Of a DNA stretch of 64,000 nucleotides, positions 52,661 to 63,600 are shown one piece after another (position 1 is the stretch's first letter; every line of letters starts with the position of its first letter). Below the pieces are notes generated by a model. It ran no database searches, had not been told where the DNA came from, and saw only the letters and a list, made by a program, of their open reading frames with translations. The DNA comes from Cafeteria roenbergensis. Its lineage: Eukaryota; Sar; Bigyra; Bicosoecida; Cafeteriaceae. A program made the position numbers and the translations under genes. Location of the stretch: NCBI GenBank assembly GCA_008330645.1, contig VLTN01000031.1, forward strand, positions 310,001 to 374,000, read 5' to 3'.

Positions 52661-52957
52661 GCCGCCCTACCTCCGTGGTCGGTGCCGCACACAGGGGCGG
52701 AGCCTCGCGGGGGCAGAGACGCGCGCTGAGTGCCATCGCGCGCCGCGGGAGCGAGGCCTTGCCGGCCGTCGGAGCAGGGCTCGCCCCCGCTTTCGACAGA
52801 GCCTCCCGGCGAGCGGCAGCGTAGCCGACGTTGTGGGGGCAACCGAGCAGCCAGCGGCCCGCGAGCGCCCGGCCCTCCGCACTCGACGCGGTCGAGGCCC
52901 AGCCTCTCGCGAGCCAGCCAGCCAGCTGCCCCGAGCCGGCTGCCGGAGCGCTTGAGG
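52661..52957. promoter_or_regulatory. Divergent promoter region UPF2/TRAPPC11
   Basis: A 297-bp spacer between divergent start codons. It contains the variant GGCAGAGAC at about 52712-52720 and GACAGAGCC near 52796. Promoter function is inferred from position. Confidence 0.45.
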
Positions 52958-55900
52958 ATGCAGTCCGTGCCGCCGGAGGTGCTGCGGCCGCCCGAGCCCT
53001 ATGTTGCCGTGCTCGCCGACAGCTCCACGGGGTCCATGCTCGCGCGAGCCCTCACTGCCGCCAACACAACCGCCACTGGCGGCTTTCTGGTGGGCGGCAG
53101 GCAGCCCGGGCAGGTCGCGGCCTCGTCGGACCGGTCTTCGCGCCTGGCGCTGTCCTACCGCGCAGTGGACCTCGCTGCCTTCCCCAGGCCGGACGCCATC
53201 CGGCACGTGCTGGGGCACCCTGGGCCTGCCCCCTCCGCTGCCGATGCCATCCTGCGCGAGGATTGGCACGTGGCACGGGCGTCTCTCCCGTGCGCGGCGG
53301 TGGCCGTGGCCATTCTGGATCCGTCGACGCCCCCCGAGGCGTGGGCTGCCGCGCGCGAATCGGCCGTGGGCCGGTGGCGCGCAGCCAAGGCGTGTCTGGC
53401 CGCCAGCGACGCCCCCGTGCACTGCGTGGCCATCTGGCCAGGCGGGCCCGAGCCTTCGCAGCGTTCTGCTCGCGAAGCCGCGTCGAAGCGACTTGCAGAG
53501 TGAGTTGCGACTGCCGCGCTGCCCGCCCGCGGGCGCTGATGTCCGGGGACGGGGAAAGGGGGGTTGGCAAGGGGTTGCATGCGGCCTTTGCGATTGCTCT
53601 GTGCCTGCCCGCTGCTGCCGGGCGGGCGCAGACCGCCCTGTCCGCGCTGCGCGCCTGTGCTGCGAGCGGGCTTGTCGTTGTTTGTTGTTCCGAGTGCCTC
53701 GGCACGGCCTGCCGTGCGCAAGCTCGCGCCATCCCTGCCAGCCAGGCCCTGCACCAGCGACCCTCCCCCCCCCCCGACGCCTTGCCCCGCCTGCGCTGAT
53801 TCGCGCGCAGACTGCGCTCTGCCCTGGGCCCGGACTGCCCCTCCGCTCTGCTGCTGACAGCCGAGGACCTCGCCGCCGCCGCATCGGACGGGGACTCGCC
53901 ACCCACGTCGCCGGGACCCATCTCTTCGCGCGCCACGCGTCTGGAGGCGGCTCTGCGTTCCGCCGCCGCCGCCCACCTGCAGGGAGCGATCCACCGCGTG
54001 TCATCGGCCACAATTGCAGGGTGGGCGCCCACGGACCGCTGCCGCGCTGCCTTCGCCCGGGCAGAGGCTTGCGAGGCCCTTGGGTTTGCCGAAACCGCGG
54101 TGAACGCCTACGCGGAGGCCGTGTCGGCTGCAGGGGCGGTCATCGCCTCGGCCCCCGAGCTCGGCGCCGCAGGCTGCGCCGGCAACGCCATCCTCTGGGC
54201 AGCAGCGCGCGCGCTGCAAGCCACGCTGGCAGCCGGATCGGCCAGCGCAGCGGGCTTCGCCGCCGCCTTCCACAGAGAGGCCTTGGTGGCCATGGGCAGG
54301 GTCCCCAGCGCCGCGGCCGGCAGCAGCCTTCGCGCGCTGTGCGTGCGCGCCCGCCACTGGGCGCGTGTGGCGGCGTTGCAGCTTCTGCACGCAGAGCTGC
54401 TCCAGCTGGCCATGGTGTCCGTTGCGCTGGCGCCAGAGGGCGTCGCGCCGTCGCAGACTGACGCCCCTGCTCAGGCTCTGCCGCACATCAGCCCGGCGGT
54501 GTTTTATTCCGCCGCTGCCCGCTCCGCGGCGAATCAGCGCCTGGCAGTGGAGGCAGTGCTAGAGGCAGCCGCTGCCGCGGGAATCGCCCCCCCCGACCCT
54601 GCGGCCGCAGCAGCGGCAGCGGCAGTGGCAGGCGATGGCTCGGACGTCGCCCCTGACTCTGTGTCCGGATCTGCATCCGCAGCTGGAGCCGGAGCCGGTG
54701 CCTCAACGGATACGGCGCCGCCAACCTTTGCCGGGGCTCCCCCGACGAGCGACATCGACTGGATCAAGGCAGCCGGGTCGCTCAGCGAAGCCCACGAATC
54801 CGTCCTTTCAGCCTCCGCTCAGGCGCAGGCCACCAACGAAACGGCCCTCGACATGGCCGAGGAGGCCGCAGGCGGCAGGCGCGGCCGGCTCCCGGGCGCC
54901 TTCGGCCGCCGCGCCGGTGTGGCTCTGCCGCCCTTTCTGCCTGCGTCGGCATCGCCCTGCCTGGCCGCTGCTGTGGCGGGGCCCTCGGTAAAGAAGGGCC
55001 TCCCCTTCGCCGCGAAACCGCCCCGCAGAGCCACCAGGGCAGAGCTGGCGCGCCGAGTGCTGGTCGGGCGGGAGCTGCTGCTGCGGGCAGCGGGCGCGGC
55101 CCGTGCGGCCGCCGGCAGCGCGACTGGCGCCGAGCCAGCCGACTGGTCCACTGAGTGGTTTGACAAGACCGGCGTGCGCGGCGGAGCGGCGCTGGCGCCC
55201 CGTCTGGCGCCCGTGCCGAGCGAGGGCGGCGCTCCCTGGGAGGAGGACGCTGCAGCCGCCCTGGTGCTGCTTCGCCCGGCTCTGCACGGTGTCCTGTCGG
55301 ACGGGACGGCGCCGGCGTCCCTGGTGGCACCTCTGCTGGTGATGACGGCTCGCGCAGCGGCGGCGGTGAGAGACGCGCTGTCGCTCGCCCACGCTCTCTG
55401 GTGCCTGGCAGGCATCGCAGCCAGCCAAGCGGCTCTGCCGTCCTCCCCGGCGGGAACCCCAGCACCCTCCGACACCGGGTGCGGCTGGCAGGTCCCAGCC
55501 CCCCGGGCCGCCGTGTCCGGTGCTGCCGCCGCTCTCGGATCCGCCTTGTCATCCCTCGGCGACGTCCTGAGCGAGGACGCCGCTGCCCCGGCAGGCGGCG
55601 CGGGCGGCGCTCTGGCCCTGCTGCGCAACGGCCTTCGGCCGGTTCTCTCGCACGGATCCTTCCTACCGCCAGTGCTGCCCGCCGTGCCGGAGTCGGCGGG
55701 CGCGCTGGGCGCAGTGCTGTCCGCCAGACCCGTGCCCAAGGCGGTGCACAGGCCCGCCGCAGCGCCGGTTCCCGTGCCGATCCTGGCATCGCTGACCTTT
55801 GAGCGCCGGGCGGTGCCCGTGGGGGGCCAGCTCACCGCCACGCTGCGCCTCCGTTTCGATGTGCCGGGCCCCGCCCCGGGCGCGGACGAGGCCCCAGCCA

Positions 55901-58900
55901 TCGAGCTGCGATCCGTGACGCTGCTTCTGACCCGTCCAGAGTACTCCGTCAGGCTTCGCCACGACGCCTCCGCCCCTGCCCCGCCGGCAGGGCCCGGCGC
56001 CGAACCCGTCCCGGTCGACCTCGCGCCGCCGGCAGAGCCGTCCCGCACCGGCGTGCGCTGGGAGGGCGCGGCAAACCTCCGCCTCGCCGCAGGTCGCACG
56101 CTCAGCTGGCGCCTCCGCCTCCGCGCCCACGCCCCGTACCCTGCGCAAGCCGTGGTCGCCACCAGCGCGGTCGCGGCGGCCTCCGCCCCGCCGCAGCCCC
56201 CCACGGACCTGCCCTGGGCCCCGCTGCGACCGGCCTCCCTCCGCCGCGCCGCCAGACGCCTGGCCGACCCTGTCAAGCTCGGGGCAGCGTTCGGTGCCGG
56301 GGGCAGCGGCTCCTTCGACGTGGCCGGCGCGGGAGGCTCCGCCTTCTGCACCGACCCCGCTGTCATGGATCACAAGCCGGCTCTGCCGACAGCAGCATCG
56401 GAAGTGGATGGACCCTTCAGCTCTGCCACATCGGTGCCGCGCGTCCGTGCCCTGTGCGACGCCGCCGAGCAGCAGGCCCGGTCCTCTGAGCACGCGGCCA
56501 CGGCCTGGGGCATGCTCGCCAGAGGCGGCGCGGGCAGCGCGGCGGCCGCCCCTGCAGTCGCCGCCGCGCTCTCTTCCGCGGCAGCGGCAGCGGCAGCGGC
56601 TGGCTTGGCCGGCCACGCCGCCTCTGCCGGCTCCGGGAGGCTGCGGCTTTGCTCTGCCGTGGCTGAGTGGGCGGGAACCACCGACTCCTTCGAGGGCCAC
56701 ACCGGGTCGCAAGTGGCTCTGCTCCCGCTGCAGATCGTGACCGGCCTCGCGAAGGGCGCACCCGTGGCGGCGCGTGCCGGGAGCCGGGGCGCGGCTTCGC
56801 CTGCGCTGGCCGACGACGCCGCCGCCACCATGGCGGAGCGCGGGGGCGTCGCTCACACGCTGGGGGATCGCGCCGCTCCTGCTGGCAGAGCCGCTGTTCG
56901 AGCAGCTGCGCTGCGCATCGGAGACGTCGGACCGGCCGCCTCGGCCGGCCTCGCCAGCGGACCGTTCGGCATCGTGCAGCGGGCTGCAGAGGCTGCCGGG
57001 GCAACGCACCGCTCCAGCAGCGTGAGAGAGCTCTGCAGGTGGGCGGCCGCGGCGGCAGCGGCCGTTGCAGCCGCGTCCGGCGCTGGAACGCTCCCGTCCA
57101 GCGTAGACTCGTTGGAGGCCGCCGCGGATGACGTGGCAGCCCTGCTGGCCACGGGAGGCGCTCTTCTTCCGAGCGACGCGGAGGCGCGGCGGGGGCTGGA
57201 CGGCGCGGCGGCGGTTTCGGCTGCGGCGGGCTCTGCGGTGGCAGGTGCGACGCCGTCTGGCGGCGGCTTTGATGACGTGTCCGTCGTGGCGCGGCCGCCA
57301 GCGGTGGACGTTGCGGTGCTGGGCGACGGGCTGCCGGCCTGGGAGGGCTCCGCGCACTGGCTCGTAGCCACCGCCACGGCAGCACAGGCAGAGGCAGGGT
57401 GCGGCTGTGTCGGGCCGGGCGTGGTCGTGTCCGGCCTTCGGCTCGCTGCCTCCGTCGTGGCCCCGCTGACGGAGCGGCGTGGCGCCGACGGCTCTGCCGG
57501 TGCCTCGGCCGGTGCCGTGGGCCGCAGACTGGCCGAGTGCGTGGTGCTTGTGCCCGCGGGGGCGTGGGTGAGGCTTGATGCCACCGACGGCGACGAGGGC
57601 GCCGCTGGTGGCGAAGCCGCTGCCGGCCCTGTGGCAGCCGGCGAGCAAGCCAGCGCCGCGGCTCTGTGCTCGGCTGTCCAGGGGAAGATCGGACGGGCGG
57701 CAGAGCTGCTGGCGGCTCCCAAGGGCTCGGCAAGACAGGGGCTCGGCGATGCCGCGGACAAGCTGCGGGTGCTGCCGGCGACGGCGAGTGTGGCCCTCCC
57801 CCTCCTCGAGTGCGGCGTAACCGCGGCAATTCGTTTCGCCGTGGTGGTTCCCACAGTGGGGTCGAGCGCGGGGCCCGTGGCCGCGGCAGCGCGTGAGCCC
57901 GAGGCGGCGGCGGCCGCCCCCACGCTGTGCGTGCGAGCCGCTGTCGCCGCCGTGGGCCCGCTCTCCCGCGCCGCCGCCCTCAGAGCCGCAGCCCCAGCCG
58001 GAGCCGTGTCCAATGCCGCCACGGGCGCCCACACGGCGGCATCTGCAGGCGCGGCAGCGGCACCGAAGGCCGGAGCGGCAGCGGCAGCGGCATCGGCAGC
58101 GGCAGCGGCCGGTGACAGCGATGCAGCTGCCGCCGGAGCCAGTGTCGCCCGAGGCATCCAGCGCCCCACCGCGCTGCTGGCCGCCGGCGGGCGCCTTCCG
58201 GCTGAGGCCGGGCCCTGGTCGGAGGCGCCCCCCTCCGTGGCGGCCGCGGCGGCAGCTCACCCTGCGCTGGCGGCCACGCGCGCTGCGGATGCGTCGTGGG
58301 CGGTTTCGCCGCCGCTGTCGCGGGCAGCCGACCTGTTCACATCGGGGCAGCGGCCACTGGTCGCCGCGTCGGCAGTGTTCCCGAGCGAAGGCAGCCATGA
58401 CGGGGCCAGCCGAGGCGGCGCTGGCCGCACTCCGCCAGGCTGCATCGGTCCCCACATCGCTCCGGGCGACACCGCGTCGCTCATCCTGGGCCTGAGTTGC
58501 CCGGCGTGCCTGCCCGCCGGTGCCCTCGACCCGGCCTCTGCCCCGAAGCCCCGCTCCACGGCGCAGCAGGTTGCGCTGGCCAAGTGCTGGGCGGACGCGG
58601 AGGCGCTGGACCCCGTCGCGAGGCAGAGCGTCCAGCTGGCTCTGCTCCGTGTGATGTGCCCGCCGGCGCTGCCGAGAGCGTCACTGGTCTGCAGCAGCGT
58701 GGCCGTCACGCCGCCGCCCGCAACCGCCTCTGGGGCGGACGGGGGCGCCGCCCCGGGTGCCTCTGCGCATGGTGAGGCCGGGCGTGTGGCCTCGGCGCAT
58801 GCCCCGCAGCTGAGGGCGGCGCTGTGGCTGCCAGGCGCAGACGAGCTCGAAGGCGCAGACAGCAGCGACAGCGGCAGCGACCGCCGCAGCGACGCGAGAA

Positions 58901-59727
58901 TCAGCTTGGCGTCGGCCGAGGCGCCTGCGCTGGTGGGCGAGCCCTCCCCGGCCGGGGCGGCGGCGGCGGCCAAGGCCGAGGCGGCAGGGGCCTTCCCTGG
59001 CACGCTGGGCTGCGGGTGGTCCGCCGCGCTGCGGCTGCGAGCGCCGCAGCCGGCGGATCTATTCGCCGCTGCTTCCCGATCGCCTTCGGGCCGAATCGTG
59101 GGCAGCGCTGAGATGCGGCTGGCAGCCGCAGCCGGGCGGGGGTCGGGCATCGAGAGGGTTGCTCTGGGGACCGTGCGAGCCCAGTGGGAGGAGCGCACTG
59201 TGGGCGAGGGCTCCGCTCTGTGGCGGCCGGTGCGGACTGGCCGCTGGTCGGCTGCGGTTCCCAGCCTGGCGCTGGTCGCGCGGCCAGTGCAGCTGCGAAT
59301 CACGGGACCGACGGCGGTGCCTGCAGGGGGCGAGGCATCGGCTGTGGTGGAGCTTCTGTCGGCTCTGCCGCGGCCGCTGCTGGTTGACGCAGCCTGGGGA
59401 GACCACCCTGTGGCGGTGCCGTCTGGCCCACAGGCGCGCCTGCCCGGGGATGCGGCTGGCGACAGGGGCGAGAGTGTTGGTCTCGTGTCCAGCGGCGCGG
59501 CGTCTCGTCGTGTCCTCCTCCGGCCTGGCGTGCTCTGCCGGATCGCGCTGCCCTTGATGGGCCTCAACTGCGGGGTCTTCCTCCCGCCCCGCGTGCGTCT
59601 TAGGGCTCTCGCCGATGGCTCGCCAGCTGGAGCGGAGGAGGGCCGCTCGCTGGTCGCAGCTGCATCGGACATGGGCTCCGTTGTGGGAGCGCGAGGCGTG
59701 CGACTGCCGCCCGTTGCTGTGATGTGA
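52958..59727 (+). CDS. TRAPPC11: TRAPPC11-like TRAPP complex subunit
   Basis: Predicted subunit of the TRAPP III-type tethering complex that activates Rab1 in ER-Golgi traffic and autophagy. Exons: 52958-53499 and 53811-59727; the intron starts GTGAGT and ends GCGCAG. About 2,152 residues against about 1,130 in human. The N-terminus follows the TRAPPC11 plan: a strand-rich start (YVAVLADSSTGSMLARAL), VAVAILDPSTPPEAW...AARESAV, PVHCVAIWPGGPEPSQRSAR, then the foie-gras region with RCRAAFARAEACEALGFAET and AVNAYAEAV (compare [20 protein letters not shown]). Ig-like beta domains follow, for example FERRAVPVGGQLTATLRLRF and VQLRITGPTAVPAGGEASAV, and the end LPLMGLNCGVFLPPRVRLRA resembles the gryzun C-terminus. 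Long Ala-rich insertions explain the size. TRAPPC10 or TRAPPC9 are less likely alternatives. Confidence 0.7.
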
Positions 59728-60655
59728 GGGGAGGCTGTCCGAGTCGCGCTGTGTGTGGCACTGCAGCGTCGCCAGCTCAAGCCACTCTCTTCGTGGACAC
59801 GCACCGTCCGAGCGCCCAGCGCAAGCACGAACTGCTGCAGCCTGCGCGCCGCTGCTGAAGCAGGCTGTGCTGCTTTTCGCTGCAAACTGACAGGTGCTTG
59901 CAAGCTCGGCCTCAGCAGGCCTGGAGCGAGCTCCACAGACGGGAACGCACAGCATGGGTCTGCAAAACCGCCTGCGATCGTGGCATGACACACACAAGTT
60001 CACCTGGTGGCCGCCACATGACTGACGCTGCCATACACGGCTGTGTTTGCGTTTCATTCGTCCAGCAAGGCGAGACCTCTGCTCATCAAATTGGCGCCAC
60101 CGTCGCTCCTGATTCAAGAGCTGTCTGGCCGAGAACAGAGGCTTGCGCTTTCGGCCACATTGGGGAGGCCTTGTTGGAAGCATATTTTGTGCACACATTG
60201 TGCCGAAAAGGGAGCTGCTTCCAGACTCAAACGTTTGCTGCCCTGCGGATGCCAGGACACGTCCAGATTTCATCATACACCTCCCTTCGCAATGGTCGGG
60301 AAAGTGCAAAAACTTCTGCTCCCCGCCTGCTGTGCTCGTGGGTGGCCTTGCAACTCAAGTTCTATGTCAACGGAATCTAGGGTATCAGTCGCAAGGATTT
60401 CGAGTGCCCAACAATGGATCAAGCCTGGCTTGAAACGCACACGTTCACAAATTGTGATGGATAGGCCAATAACAAGGCATGACAAGCTGGCGCCTGAGAC
60501 ACAGTTTGAGCAGATGCGATGCAATTCGCTGATGCGTTTGTCAAGCCGTTCGTGTGGCCGATGCCTGAAGCCAACATTGCAGCCCGACGCAAAACCAACT
60601 TGCGGTCCGACCATCTCGGAAGCAGTTCGGCCGTCTCACGAGCTTGCGCACGCAG
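59728..60655. other. Convergent spacer TRAPPC11/KNL2, lower GC
   Basis: The longest spacer of the window, 928 bp between converging stops. From about 59760 to 60640 it is clearly poorer in GC than the genes and lacks the codon-like three-base periodicity seen around it. I find no ORF with a recognisable domain, no tRNA boxes and no snoRNA-like box pair that I would defend. Confidence 0.5.
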
Positions 60656-63600
60656 TCACTCGGCACTCGTGGCTGCATCAACTGCGCTTGCAGCGAGGCG
60701 GGCCTCGTCCGCATCGGCCTGGGCAAGGTCAAGCTCCTCCTCCTCGTCGGAGTCGTCCTCTGCGTCCTCGCCGTCGCTGTCCACGACGCGAACGTGGGCC
60801 GTGCCGCCCGGCGACATCACTGCCCTCACGCGCCGCCGAGGTCCGCGCGCCAGCCCGGGGGCAGCCTCTCGCTCAGCGTCCTCTTCCGCGTGGAGCCTCC
60901 CAGTGCGCTTCCGTCGCTCTGGAGTCGCGCCGTCGTCGTCCGGACCTCGGCTGGCAGCCATGGCCCAGCCCGACCGACCACCCTTTCGCAGCAGCTCCAC
61001 GTACGGGTCCAGGGCCTCCCGATCAACGGGCTCTCGAATCAGCCCAGGGGTGTCAGGGCTCAAGCCTGCGAACCGCGCAGAGCGCCTGCGGCCGCCTTGG
61101 GCTGGAGGAGCGTTCGCCGCCCTCGCGGCCACCGGCCCGACGCTGACGTCACTGATGTCAAGTGCCCCCAGGCTGAGCCGGCTGTCTGGCGCCACGCGCG
61201 CGTCCGTCTTGCCGGCAGGCGTCTTTGGCGGCGGCGCTGGGGTCTCGCTGCCCGCATCCGCCTGTGCGCAGCCAGAAGCGCGTTGGACCCCGCGGGTCTC
61301 GTCAGCGCTGGCACCGTCGGCGTCGCCATCGTCGTGGGCTTGCGGCCCCCCGCTGGCGATGTCGGGCACTTTCTCCTGCGTTCCACGGGGCTCACCACGC
61401 GCTCCAGCCTCGCTGCCATCCTGGCCAGGCGGCGGGGAAGGCGGGTGCCCTCCCGCTGTCGCTGGCTCTGCATCAGAGACTGCTTCCGCTGGAGTCGATG
61501 CGGCAGCGTCGCCCCCCGCGGCTGGCTCTGTTGCAGCGACTGCGCTACTGGCTCTGCCTGACGCCCCGTCCCCAAAGGACCCGGCGAGCAGATCCTGCGG
61601 GGCGTTAGCAACAGCCTCCGCCTCCATCAGCGCGCGCAGCTGCCGGCGCCGCCGCTGCGTGCCCTTGCCCGCAAGCCTTCCCACCCGCCCTGCAGCCGCT
61701 GCAGCGCTCTCCGCTTTCCCACCGTGCTCCGGCGAGTCCTGCGCGGGGGCTCCTCCGTGGAGCTCAGTCCACCGCCTGCGGCACTGCGCCGCGTCGCGGG
61801 GGGCGGGGCCCACAGCGTGGCCGGCGGCCGCAGCCCGCTGGCGACTCGGCGACACGGCGGCCAGGCTCATGGCCACCTTGGGCCAAAAGCGCGACGTGGT
61901 CGGGGGCAGCGCCGCGTGCGCCTGCCGCAGGGCAGCGTCCTCGTCCGACGCCCAGCCGTCAGCTCCCCGCAGCCGCCTGTGCCCGCCTCCCGCCGATGGC
62001 GAGCCAGCGTGCAGATCGGCGTCACTCTCTGCATCGCTCTCTCCGCCGCCGGGAGGGGCAAAGCTGTCGTCGCCCTCGTCGGGCTCAAATGCCTCGTCCT
62101 CAGAGCCCGGCGTTGCAGCAGCAGCAGCAGCAGCAGCAGCAGCGCGCTGCCCAGGGCTGATCGGTGCAGGGCTCGCGGCACCCGACGCCAAGCCCCCGCC
62201 GCCACCGCCTATAGAGGCGTCGGATGCGCGCGCCCGGGGCCGGGCCGCCCCAGGGGTCGTCACTGCGGAGGCGGCATCGGCCATTCGAATCGCTGCGACA
62301 GCGGCAGCCGTCCGTCGCGGCCTGCGGGTGGCAGGGGACTCAGCCGTCCGCTCTGACACGTCTCCCTCGGCAGAGCCGGCAGAGCTGGCAGAGCTGGCAG
62401 ATCCAGAGCGGCGGCGGCGGGGTTTGGAGGCGGCGGCCGACGCTCGGCCGCTGTTGCGCGGCCGTTTTGCGTCCGGTGGAGGCGCCGCAGAAGCTCGCTT
62501 CGAGCGGCCCCGTTTCGCAGCGGGGCGGGCCGTTGCGCCGCCAGGAGCCGCGGCCGGCGAAGAACTCCCTGCCGTCGGTTTCGCGCTCCGAGATGGCTTC
62601 GAGTCATCCGCCCGTGGCTTGGCCCGGGCCGCGCTGGCCCGCTTCTTGCTCTTGAGAGGGCTAGCTGCGCGGCGCCGCTGCGGGGCTGCACGTCTGGCGG
62701 CCTTGCTCGTGGCGGAGCTGGATCCACCAGCTCGATGCTTGGAACCAGCGGCAGAGCTGCGGCTGGCTCTGCCTCCGCGGACGCCTCGGGAGGCACTGCC
62801 CCTGCCGCTTGAGTCGCTGTCACTGCTGCTGTCACTGCTGCTGTCACTGCTGCTGTCGCTACCGCTGCCACTACTGTTGTCGCTACCACTGCTGCTGTCG
62901 CTGCTGCCGCTCATCTCCCGGCTAGTGTCCCCGGCTCCGTTGGGCCGCGTTTGCGCTCCGTCCGCTCGCTTTGATCTCTTCGCTGCAGGAGCAGCTGCCG
63001 CGTCCCGCTTGGATCCGCCACCGCGCGGTTTCGCCACAGCATCGCGCTCCCCCGTCGGCACCTCCAGCACCGGCTGCGAGAAGCGGTACGACAGCCGCTC
63101 TCCGCGCCAGAACTCCATCCTCGGCAGCGACACCCGACCGCTCCGCGTCGCCCTTGCGGCCAGGCCGGTGCTGTCGGGGCACTGGGCGGGAGACGGCGAG
63201 AGGCTGGGGCTAGCGCCCCGGCCTCGCCCGTCGTCGCCGTCGCCCGCGGCTGGCAGCCCGCTTCTCGCCGCCTTGCCCGATTGGCCGCCGGTGGGAGGGG
63301 ACGCGACTCTGGTCCGGGAGTCCTTCCCCGACGTCCTCTGTCGGGAGGCGGCGCTGGACGCGCCACTTCGGCCCGACGTGGCGCTTCGTTGTGTTGGGGG
63401 GGAGGCCACGTCGGCGAGGCGGACGACAGCGGTGCCCAGGATGGTGCTTGGCGCTGACAGGCCAAGGAGAGACGACCCGACGGCGGAGGAGGAGGAGGAG
63501 GAGGAGGAGGCACCGCTGCGAGGAGCGGACTTGCCCGAGCCAGAGCCCGAGCCAGGGGCCTCAGGATGGGCTCGGGGCGGATGCTTGCTGCCTGGCGCTA

